Assembly (NCBI RefSeq): GCF_008831285.2
Contig: NC_045140.1
Coordinates: 16,862,370 to 16,926,369, forward strand
From: Nymphaea colorata
Taxonomy: Eukaryota; Streptophyta; Magnoliopsida; Nymphaeales; Nymphaeaceae
Length of the DNA: 64,000 nt
Reading direction: 5' to 3'
The notes under the pieces are model-generated. The model made no database searches. It worked only from the letters and a program-made list of their open reading frames with translations, and had not been told where the DNA came from. The translations under genes were made by a program, and so were the position numbers. This document shows, one piece after another, positions 47,633-56,900 of the stretch. Every line of letters starts with the position of its first letter. Positions within the stretch are counted from its first letter, which is position 1.

Positions 47633-47719
47633 TAGCACTATCTCCCATGAGCCTACGATAAATTCTCTTTGCTGCAGAAGCACCATTTCTCATGAGTTTA
47701 TGGTAGACTTTCCTTGCAA
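47633..47719 (-). repeat. 45-bp in-frame tandem duplication in the NLR
   Basis: Two diverged copies with a 45-bp period encode KVYHKLMRNGASAAK and RIYRRLMGDSATI in succession, between the P-loop and the RNBS-A region (FNCFAWV). Confidence 0.85.
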
Positions 47720-47995
47720 GGGTCGTCTTGCCCGAGCCTCCCATCCCCACCAACAAGATTGTGGCGAGTTTTGGGTCTCCACTTTGTGCCCACTTCATCA
47801 AGATGTCTACGTTCTCGTCGATCCCTTCAGTATGAGAGTCTTCAGCAATGTATGCTTCATTAGTAGTTGTCAACTGTTGGCGCTCGAGGGTTGTCGAGCA
47901 CGTTCCTTCGTCTAATCCTCTCAGGTTGTACCTGTCTCTTCTAGCAGAAATAGCAGATATGCTTCTCTTCATGTCTTCTATCATCATTGCAAGTC

Positions 47996-48000
47996 TGCGT
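47996..48000. repeat. Target-site duplication TGCGT (left)
   Basis: TGCGT precedes the left LTR of copia-2 and recurs at 53569-53573 directly after the right LTR, inside the NLR coding sequence. Confidence 0.93.
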
Positions 48001-48642
48001 TGTTGGTGGTCTCCCTTGATTCGCACGGTCGGCAAGGCTTGCCTTTTCCAAAGATGTCGAGTGGCTTGAGGAAACAAAGGCTTCAAGGCGTGGAGGTGTG
48101 CTGCTGATGTGAGGGAAAGAACGGTGGCAGCACTCCAAGAAGGAAAAACAAGATGCAGAGAGAGAGAAGGGAGCAGGCTGCGTCTAGGGCAGAGTGAGAG
48201 AGAGGAGCAAGGACGGCAGGAGAGAGAGAGAGCGAGAGTGAAGAGGGAAGAAGAGTTCACGGGTAGAGGGCAAAGCTAAAAGAAAAAACGTCTTTCTTCT
48301 TTTGGGCGTATGCATCTCAACTTTCTCATTAACAACTATATAAAGGAAAAAAATTAAAACAAAAACAAAACTTGATCCTTAATAATAGCAACTGCTGATC
48401 GTGCTTTCCATGATCTCCTCCATTTCAGCCCTCAACTTAGTAACCGCTGGTCACTCCCACCATTTCAGCCCTCAAGTCTCGCACCATTTTCTCCATCACC
48501 CATGATCTTGGGAACCGCACACACATTCTCCTCACGTTCTCCATTTCTCTTTAACTCCCCACTATTTGGAACCGCACACACTCTTTTCCCACGAGCTCCA
48601 CACGTTCTCATGAGCTCCTCCACTTCAGGAGTTAGAGCAACA
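48001..48642 (-). repeat. 3' LTR of copia-2
   Basis: TGTTGGTGGT...GAGCAACA on the plus strand. It directly adjoins the NB-ARC/LRR part of the NLR on the downstream side of transcription, and its own sequence is open in the NLR frame from 48260 to its end. Confidence 0.95.
48336..48344 (-). promoter_or_regulatory. TATA box in copia-2 3' LTR
   Basis: TTTATATAG on the minus strand, about 75-80 bases before the start of the LTR-NLR open frame. The same box lies at 53262-53270 in the 5' LTR, where it would drive the element. Confidence 0.6.
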
Positions 48643-48653
48643 ATCTCCCCCCT
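48643..48653 (-). other. Polypurine tract of copia-2
   Basis: AGGGGGGAGAT on the minus strand directly precedes the 3' LTR. Confidence 0.75.
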
Positions 48654-51600
48654 AATCCTGATGTGGCCCGAGCTCTCGAACACCAAGTACGTGTCGCATT
48701 GTTGCCAACTTTGCCGCTGGTAATGCCTTTGTCATAAGATCCGCTCGTTGTTCATCTGTGCGTACAAAATCCACAATAATATGTCCTCTTTCGACACATT
48801 CTCGAATGAAATAGAACTTTGTATCAATGTGTTTATTACGTCCATGAAAAACTGGGTTTTTCATCAGTGCGATTGCGGACTTGTTGTCCACATACAACTT
48901 CACCACTTGCGGCTCTCTCCCAATCAGTTCGGCCAAGAGTCCTCTAAGCCAAAGTGCTTGACATGCCGCCGCAGTTGCTGCCATGAACTCAGCCTCGCAT
49001 GAAGACAGAGCAACGGTCTTCTGCTTTTGCGTGTTCCATGAGACTAGGCTTTCATTTACATAGAACGCCATGCCTCCGGTGCTTTTCCGATCATCGACGT
49101 CGCCCGCCAGGTCACTATCCGTGAACCCGACAATCACTTCTTCTCCTTTTCCTCTGGTGTATACAAGACCAAAGTTGATTGTGCCTTTCAAATAACGCAA
49201 AATCTGCTTCACTGCTTTGTGGTGCATCACTGTCGGTCTCTCCATGAATCTACTAGCTACACCGACAGCATACGAAAGATCTGGTCTTGTGTGGAGAAGA
49301 TACCTTAGACATCCGATGACTCGTCGATACTCAGTTGCATCCACCGGTTGTCCTTCGGGATCCTTGTTCAACTGTGACCTTGGTTCCATAGGGATTTTAG
49401 TAGGATTGCAATCAAACATGCCAAATTGAATTAGTACCTTTTGGCATAGGCTGCTTGTTTGATCCAGATACCGTCTTCACCTTGTTCCACCTCAATCCCA
49501 AGGTAATAGGTGAGCAGGCCGAGGTCGCTCATCTCGAACTCAGCCATCATCTGCTGCTTGAATGATGCGATTGCCTCCGAATCCTCCCCTGTTACAATTA
49601 GATCATCAACATAAACTCCGACGATGATACCGGTACGGTCTTTTCCCCTCGTATACATGGCTTGTTCAAGCGCGCACTTTGAGAACCCAAGGTGCTTCAG
49701 GCTTCGATCCAGCCGCGTGTTCCAAGCACGAGGTGCTTGTCGGAGGCCGTACAATGCCTTGCTTAGTTTGAGCACCATATGCTCCTTGTTCTTCACCGTG
49801 AAACCTTCTGGCTGAGTTACATAAACCTCCTCCTCAAGTTCGCCATTGAGGAATGCTGATTTGACGTCGAGGTGATGAACTTGCCACCCACGGTTGGCTG
49901 CGACGGCAAGGATGACTCGCACGGTGTCGAGCCTGGCGACGGGTGCAAACACCTCATCGAAGTCGATCCCTTGCCGTTGAACATAGCCTTTTGCGACTAG
50001 TCTGGCCTTGTGCTTGATCACCTCTCCGTCTGAGTTTTTCTTTAATTTAAACACCCATTTGAGTCCAATTGCTTTGGTTCCAACCGGTAGGGTTGTCAGG
50101 TCGAATTTTTTTCAATGGACTCAATTTCCTTGGCCATCGCATCCACCCATGCCGGTTGGCCCATTGCCTCTTGGTAACACGATGACTCCTCTATTGCCGC
50201 AAGCATGGCCTCTTCTTCGATGTCTTCATCATCGAGCTCGACATGCCGAGCGTCTCGCATGATATCATCGATATGTCTATACCGAATGGGTCCGTCATTA
50301 CTGTCCTCCATCTCCGAGGTTGCGGCAGTTTCATCCGCCAGCAATCTCCGAGCCGGCGTCACCACCGGCGTTGCTTCGCCACCCATCGGTGTCGATGAAG
50401 AAGTAGGGTAGCCTAGATCCATGGATAGCGACCTTCCTGCTTGTCCGCTTGCAACTGAGTTGTCCACTGTTGATTCATCCTCAACAGTGAAATTCGACGA
50501 ATCACTGCCTCCTGCATCCATGTTCCAATTCCACTTTAATTTTTCTTCAAATTTAACATCACGACTTACATGGATTCTCCCGCGCCGCGGATCGAATAAT
50601 CGGTGTGCCTTGCAGCCATCCTCGACGCCGAGATACACCATTGGCTGGCTGCGATCATCAAGCTTCTTGAGGTGTGGTGTTGTCACCATGGCATGCGCCG
50701 TGCAGCCGAACAATCGAAGATGTGCAAGATCCGGCTTCCTATGACTCCAAGCTTCATACGGGGTGCGCTCGCCCATGGCCTTCGTAGGCAAGCGGTTCAA
50801 CAGGTAGACTGCGTGTCGTACCGCCTCTCCCCAAAATCTTCCCGGCATGCTCATGCTCTTGAGGAGAGATCTTGCCATCGCCATCACCGTCTTGTTCCTC
50901 CTCTCCACCACACCGTTTTGTTGTGGTGAGTATGACGCAGTGAGGTGTCGCGCAATGCCCGCCTGTTCACACACATTGGCGAACTCAAGAGAGAGGAACT
51001 CGCCTCCACGATCGGTCCGGAGCGTCTTGACGTGATGCCCGCACGCGTTCTCGGCCAACGCCTTGACCTTCATAAACGCTGAGCATGCCTGGTCTTTTGT
51101 TCTGATCACGCACAACCACATCCAACGAGTGAAGTCATCAACTATTAGTAAGAAATAGCTATTACCGGCAGGGGTGGGTGGCGTGATCGGGCCGCAAAGA
51201 TCAGCGTGCAAGAGTTCGAGTGGCTCCTTCACTCGATAGATGGCTGCCGACGGGAACGACTATTTCGTCTGCATCGCCACCAAACACTCCCGGCATAACT
51301 GAGCGGGATGAGAGATAGGCGGTACCCCGGTTGCCATCTTCTTGTTTACAAGCATCTTCAATGCTTGAAAGTTGACGTGGCCGAGACGAGCATGCCACAA
51401 CCATGCCGGATCTTCGAGGTTTGCCAAGAGACACATTGGCCTTGCAATCTGCAGCTCGATGCGATAGAGACGATTTGGCGTGTGTCTTACCTTCATGATC
51501 AACTGCCCTGGATTTTTGACAAATACCTCTAGTTTGTCTTCATCCATAACCACCTTGTGGCCCACCTCAGTGAGTTGCCTGAGACTCACGATGTTGCTGC

Positions 51601-52902
51601 GAAGCCTTGGAATATAGTATACTTCCTGGAGCAGCCATTGATCATCATTTTTGCATTTAAAAAGAATTGAACCTTACCCATGATCTGCACCGATGAGCCG
51701 TCGCTGAACTTCACCTTGCCGGTGATTGTCTCGTTCAACTCCCGAAACTTGACCTTGTCTCCGGTCATGTGGTTGCTGGCACCGTTATCCAGGTACCAGG
51801 TGTCGGTAGTTTCTTTACCGTGCTCGGTCCCGTGTAGTTCGGGCCATACTTGCTCTTCATTCAGCAGGACGACTTCTTGTCTCTCAGGTGCAGCGGGCAC
51901 TGCTTCTTCCAACTCTGCAAGCAACAGAGTTGGTTCGGTGTCGTCAGTTTGTGTGAGATGCGCCTCTTCCTTCTTTTTGAGAGCCTTGCACCGGTTCGCA
52001 TAATGCCCCAATTCGTTGCAATTGAAGCAACGGATGTGACTCTTGTCACGACCATCGCCTCCAGAGCCACCTGCTCTGTCTTTCAGTGGGAAGTCGCCTC
52101 GTCCGCCTCTCCCGCGCCCTCTACCGCGCCCGTGACCACCCCGGTTGCGAGCACCTCCTTCCCTGTGACCCGTCTCCCTTTGGGTCGACGACGGGTCGCT
52201 GCCGCTTCTCTTCTGCCGTGCCTCCCACTCAGCCTGAGTGAGAAGCAGTTGCGCATCACCATTGCCGCCGGTACCGAATGCTCGGGGACGAGAGCGTTCT
52301 TCGTACGTCTTGAGTCGTCCCACAGCCTCTTCAAACAACATTGTGTCGAGGTCGCAAAATTGCTCTATGCCCGCGATTACGCTAAGAAACCTATTTGGAA
52401 CGGTGTCAAATAGCTTCTTGACTAAGGCGGCATCGCTTAGGGTGCCCCCTAAGTTGGCATACCTGACGGACATTCCGGTGAGCCTACCCGCATATTGATC
52501 CAACGACTCTCCTTCTTGCATCCTCATGGCGTCAAAGTCACTCTTCAACGTCTGCAGACGTGCATTCCTCACGCGATCTGCCCCGACAAATCTCGTCTTG
52601 AGGCAATCCCAGACCTCCTTCGCCGTCGCCTTCTTCGCCACTTGCATTAGGAGATCCTCTGGGAGGGCTTGGAGAAGATGCGACATCGCCTTCTTGTCCT
52701 TCCTCGTGTCGACAGCCACACCGACCGTCGGCTCGACTGCCTCCCAGACGCCTTGATCTTCCATCATGACCTGGACCCTAATCACCCAACTGGTGTAGTT
52801 GGTCGCCGTGAGCAGCGGATATTGGAACGTACCGCTGGCAATCTCCCGCGCTGCCTCGTTTGTGATGATCGACATCGGCTTGAATCGAGGGAGCTTTGGC
52901 AT
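48652..52902 (-). pseudogene. copia-2 gag-pol polyprotein with three frameshifts and one stop
   Basis: Gag starts at the ATG at 52902 (MPKLPRFKPMSIITNEAA). Domains in order are gag; a zinc knuckle CFNCNELGHYANRC (near 52025); protease DNGASNHMTG (near 51775); integrase with HARLGHVNFQALK and DRGGEFLSLEF; RT with DVKSAFLNGEL and VYVDDLIVTG (near 49595); and RNase H with SSCEAEFMAATAAACQAL. It ends at 48652. Breaks are a frameshift at a T run (about 51655), an in-frame TAG at 51260-51262 where related elements would have a CAG-type codon, a frameshift beside an A run (about 50105), and a frameshift at an A run (about 49437). Otherwise all domains are present and well conserved. Confidence 0.93.
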
Positions 52903-52910
52903 ACAACCTG

Positions 52911-52922
52911 GCTCTGATACCA
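52911..52922 (-). other. Primer-binding site of copia-2
   Basis: On the minus strand TGGTATCAGAGC follows the 5' LTR after a two-base spacer. Confidence 0.9.
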
Positions 52923-52924
52923 AA

Positions 52925-53568
52925 TGTTGGTGGTCTCCCTTGATTCGCACGGTCGGCAAGGCTTGCCTTTTCCAAAGATGTCGAGTGGCTTGAGGAAACA
53001 AAGGCTTCAAGGCGTGGAGGTGTGCTGCTGATGTGAGGGAAAGAACGGTGGCAGCACTCCAAGAAGGAAAAACAAGATGCAGAGAGAGAGAGAAGGGAGC
53101 AGGCTGCGTCTAGGGCAGAGTGAGAGAGAGGAGCAAGGACGGCAGGAGAGAGAGAGAGCGAGAGTGAAGAGGGAAGAAGAGTTCACGGGTAGAGGGCAAA
53201 GCTAAAAGAAAAAACGTCTTTCTTCTTTTGGGCGTATGCATCTCAACTTTCTCATTAACAACTATATAAAGGAAAAAAATTAAAACAAAAACAAAACTTG
53301 ATCCTTAATAATAGCAACTGCTGATCGTGCTTTCCATGATCTCCTCCATTTCAGCCCTCAACTTAGTAACCGCTGGTCACTCCCACCATTTCAGCCCTCA
53401 AGTCTCGCACCATTTTTTCCATCACCCATGATCTTGGGAACCGCACACACATTCTCCTCACGTTCTCCATTTCTCTTTAACTCCCCACTATTTGGAACCA
53501 CACACACTCTTTTCCCACGAGCTCCACACGTTCTCATGAGCTCCTCCACTTTAGGAGTTAGAGCAACA
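52925..53568 (-). repeat. 5' LTR of copia-2
   Basis: Near-identical to 48001-48642. At the three substituted positions this copy has A or T where the other has G or C. Confidence 0.95.
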
Positions 53569-53573
53569 TGCGT
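53569..53573. repeat. Target-site duplication TGCGT (right)
   Basis: This is the second copy of the copia-2 target site, inside the coiled-coil coding part of the NLR. Confidence 0.93.
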
Positions 53574-54404
53574 TGGTTGAATGGATTGTAAATCCGCATT
53601 GGTGATCTAATAAGAAATGATGTTAGAGTGCCAAATTCAAATCGCACACGACCACCAAAAGGAAGCATAAACTCGTCGAGCATGTCCTCTATGTCATAGG
53701 CTGCAGCCCGCACCTGTTCGACCCATTCTTGCACCGAGACCGGTGCTCCATCTCTCAGCAACCTACTGTCTTCATCCTTGAGAAGAGACCTCATGTTCTG
53801 CAACTCCAACATGATCTGTTCAAGCTCTGGTCGAACACTCCTTTGGATTCTTATTTCGTTCACCAAGAAATCTCCCAATTTTTTGAGCAATAACTCAACA
53901 GGAATTTGAGCCATTTCTTCTTTTTTGTTCGATTTCTCCTACAACGTGAAGAGTAAGCAGGAAACAAGACTACTAGCTAGTTAAATTACGTAGCAAATCC
54001 ACCCGTAATTGCGTGTGGCATCATACAACCAAAAATTTATATAGCAAAAAAAAAGGGTATACTTGAAGATAAAATAAAACCATAGTGTCGAGAACCAATA
54101 TATAAAACAGATATGGGGAGAGAGAGAGTTATGTTAATTTTACTAGAATGGCATTCTATGATCGAGTAAGGTCACCTTAAGTACACCTTTGGATGGGTGG
54201 GAAAAAAGGTCTCTAAGGTACTTTGTACCAATATATCGTTTTCAAGTTGTCTAAAATTTTGAGGAATTGAAATAAGCATGGGAAAGGGTGTACCAAGACA
54301 ATTAGTCTCCATTTTTCCAAAATAATATACTGAAGTCTCTCCAATGAAGTGATTGTAACTTGGCAGTTTGCTATAAACAGGGTTTCTTTGGTGAACTCTT
54401 AGAG

Positions 54405-54672
54405 GTGTTTGGATGGCAGTCCAAAATTAAGATTTGGAAGCAAAACCAGTTTTAGGGTGTCTTTTGGATGATGTCAAAACTAGGTTTATCCAAAACAAAT
54501 TTTTGCAAAATCTGGTTTCCAAAAGATGAAAGAATAAGCTCCCCTCCGCGGCCCCCGAGCTGGTTATACACAAAATGCATTTTCTAAAAACTCACTAAAA
54601 GCATTTGTTTTCACAAAACCAAGTTTTCATAAAATTGGGTTTTTGAGGGTGTCATCCAAACTCCCCCTTTAA
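54405..54672. mobile_element. MITE-like element related to 37420-37605
   Basis: The left end AGGTGTTTGGATGGCAG and the complement of the right end (GGGGGAGTTTGGATGACACC) are similar inverted ends. The interior has AAACCAG and TTTTCACAAAACCAAG motifs like the copy at 37420. A third fragment of the same kind may start at about 54700. Confidence 0.5.
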
Positions 54673-54998
54673 GTCTTTTGATGTGCTTCTTAAAAACTAG
54701 TTTTTGTGTTTGGGTGACACACTCAAAGCACAGTTTTTTCTTTTTTTCTTTTTTTTACAAAACCAGGTTTTGTCAAAACCATGACTTGTCCCATATGGAG
54801 CGCTTGCTGAATGCTGTCATCATTATAAAACAGTGGTTATCTATAGCGAGCCATTAAGAAAATCTATGAAAGTTTGTGTGACTTGAGCTTGAACGTGCCA
54901 TTCTGAATCTAACACCGAGATCTGGATTTGAATGTCAAGGATCCAAAGAGAGAACTTTTGAGGTAAGTAACTGAATAAAATTTATTAAAAATGTGTAT

Positions 54999-55002
<4 letters not shown>

Positions 55003-55039
<37 letters not shown>
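55003..55039. repeat. (AG)n microsatellite
   Basis: About 18 uninterrupted AG units. Confidence 0.95.
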
Positions 55040-55043
<4 letters not shown>

Positions 55044-56639
55044 ACACAGGAGCGTGCACGCCACTTTCGGCAACTCTTGTTCTATTATTTATCTTTGCAG
55101 TTGGGGCGCCTGATACATGAAAAGGTCGGATTTATCTAGCTTGAGAAACAAATGAATAAATTATCACATCAACTTGGATGTCGTACTACAAGTTGGGGTC
55201 TGCCTTCGCTGGCTTCATAAAACTGCCCAAGCTGGTAGATGGCGACACACCTTTCATTATGACGTTGAAGACTAAGTTCCAACTACAAATGATAATTAGA
55301 CTTCAGTAAATTGTATCCTATAAAGAATATAACCCAGCACTTCTCCTGGTGTTTGAATTTATATAGAAGGTCGATTGTTTGAGGTTGTTTCTATGGTGCT
55401 TCCCCTTTGTTTAACAAAGGTAGACAAAGTAGATGCAATACTCTATTTAATAATTGGTAATAATCATCGAAAAAAAAAACCTTGGTATTAATACTAAGAG
55501 TATTTGAAAATTATTGGTTTTCTATTTGTAGATCGAATGATGATTTACAGGGATTTAAAATCAATAAGTAGATCTCGATCGTGTCACATGAGTGCTGATT
55601 TCATACGTACATTTTTGCCGAGGTACCCTTGAAAAATGCTTCATCTCTCTTTCTCTCTTGTTACTGTATTTAGGGGACTTGTCCCCAATTTTTGTATCTA
55701 GGGGACTTCTTGTCCCCAAATTTTGATATACATTTCCATTTTATGGCAGCTCTACATGGGTGATAATGTCTCCAAATTTGAATTTGGTTTTAATTTCCAT
55801 CTATCATGCATTCTTTTGCCGAATACATACATTAAAAAGTAACGATGCAAAGACCGACAACAGCTCCATGGCGATAGAGGCCATTGAGCTTTTGGTGAAA
55901 AAGGTAGAAAAGGCATACAAATGAGGAACCCCCAGGGAGGAAAACAAACTCCAAAATAGAGGAGGAGACAGAATGAAGTGAAATGAAAGTTGAGAAAAAT
56001 TTATGAACATAGGTCAGGATCTGTACCTCGATCGGAAGTCCCCAACTGAAATCTAATTGCGCTTGCTTCACAGAATCGATCTCTCCGTTTTGAATGCCAA
56101 ATCTGAATTTGCGCAAGAATTTCAATGGGGGAATTTGTGATCTAGAAAAGAACTGGAGAAAGTTAGATCAAGAATTTTGAAGCAAGTTAGGCAATTCCTG
56201 AAAGCAGAATGTATCTTGTTTACGAGCTTTCTTTTATAATGTCTTTCAATGAAGGCCCACATCAAATTATTGAGAGGTCTTTGAATAGCAGGTCTGTTAG
56301 ATGCATCACCCTTGGATGAAGGAGTTCTTCTGACAATACAATAACTATGAGTTATGACGATTGTCGGTCATACTAGTCCACGTTCAGAGAATCGCGCACA
56401 TCAACTAACCCAATCCGATCGAGCAACCCTATTAAAGGATCGAGGACACATCGTGTCTGAGTAACCCAATCGCTTCTTACCCTTATCGCCTGAACGTTCC
56501 AAGTTGCAGAAAATAATTCCGGCGTGACCGTTCAATCCCAAAACAAGTGGTCATGACTCTCCTTGTGCATGCAAGTGGAGTCAGAGAGAGATAGCTCTCT
56601 AGAAGAAGCCTTTGGGACAACAGCAACCTTGGTGTTGGA

Positions 56640-56900
56640 ACGTCCACTACCTGGAGGAAATTTCACCAAGCTTGGAGAAGCGTGAAGGACAAAAATCAAA
56701 TGGAGATTAGGCGATGGATCGAAAGTCAAATTCTGGAAGGATTGCTGGAGCGACATTCCAGTGAAGGAGATTATCATAGTTTGGATGTATCCTCCAGTGG
56801 AACCAGTAAATCAATCTGTCTTTTAAAGAAATGACTGAAGACTCGGTTGATTATCTGTGGGACTTTCTTTCTTCCGATGGAGTAAGTGTGTCCATACTGC
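56640..56900 (+). mobile_element. LINE (L1-type) remnant
   Basis: On the plus strand one frame reads KIKWRLGDGSKVKFWKDCWS followed by DIPVKEII, the GDG..V.FW.D.W motif found after the reverse transcriptase of plant L1 elements. Stops follow within 35 codons. No RT or endonuclease remains. Confidence 0.55.

Larger units (their letters stand above)
48001..53568 (-). mobile_element. Ty1/copia LTR retrotransposon inserted in the NLR (copia-2)
   Basis: This 5568-bp element lies on the minus strand, the same orientation as the NLR. The 5' LTR is 52925-53568 (644 bp) and the 3' LTR is 48001-48642 (642 bp). Ends are TG...CA, there is a tRNA-Met-type primer site at 52911-52922, a purine tract beside the 3' LTR, and TGCGT target duplications. 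The LTRs differ by three substitutions and a 2-bp microsatellite change, so the insertion is young. It belongs to a different copia lineage from copia-1: the LTRs and proteins are unlike, and the gag reads LPEDLLMQVAKK-like. Confidence 0.97.
45510..53914 (-). pseudogene. CC-NB-LRR (RPM1-like) resistance gene split by copia-2
   Basis: CNL proteins are intracellular pathogen sensors: CC signals, NB-ARC binds ADP/ATP, and LRR gives specificity. The 5' part is 53569-53914 (from MAQIPVELLLKKLGDFL, Rx-type coiled coil with the EDVID-like YDIEDMLDEF). The 3' part is 45510-47995. The 5.57-kb copia-2 lies between them with a TGCGT duplication. Without the element the two parts meet in frame and total 943 codons. 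NB-ARC motifs are the P-loop GMGGSGKTTLA (about residue 200), kinase-2 VIVLDGVW, GLPLALVCFG, RNBS-D FLYCGIFPKNY, and QMHELLREL. About 380 residues of LRR follow, beginning LLRVLDLQGVFIEELPHSIG. Oddities are Gly for the second Asp of kinase-2, MHE instead of MHD, and a 15-residue duplication after the P-loop. The coiled-coil part on its own ends at a stop just inside the LTR (53558). Confidence 0.93.

Noticed and set aside
48001-48260. LTR part of the long NLR frame as a genuine N-terminus
   Set aside because: The frame begins at GTG with no ATG until 47987; the same bases are simply the LTR, also present at 52925-53568.
56532-56777. Minus-strand ORF resembling a zf-RVT domain (CMHKESHDHLFWD)
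   Set aside because: The plus strand of the same place carries the LINE motif GDGSKVKFWKDCW, which is more specific; the minus reading is probably chance.
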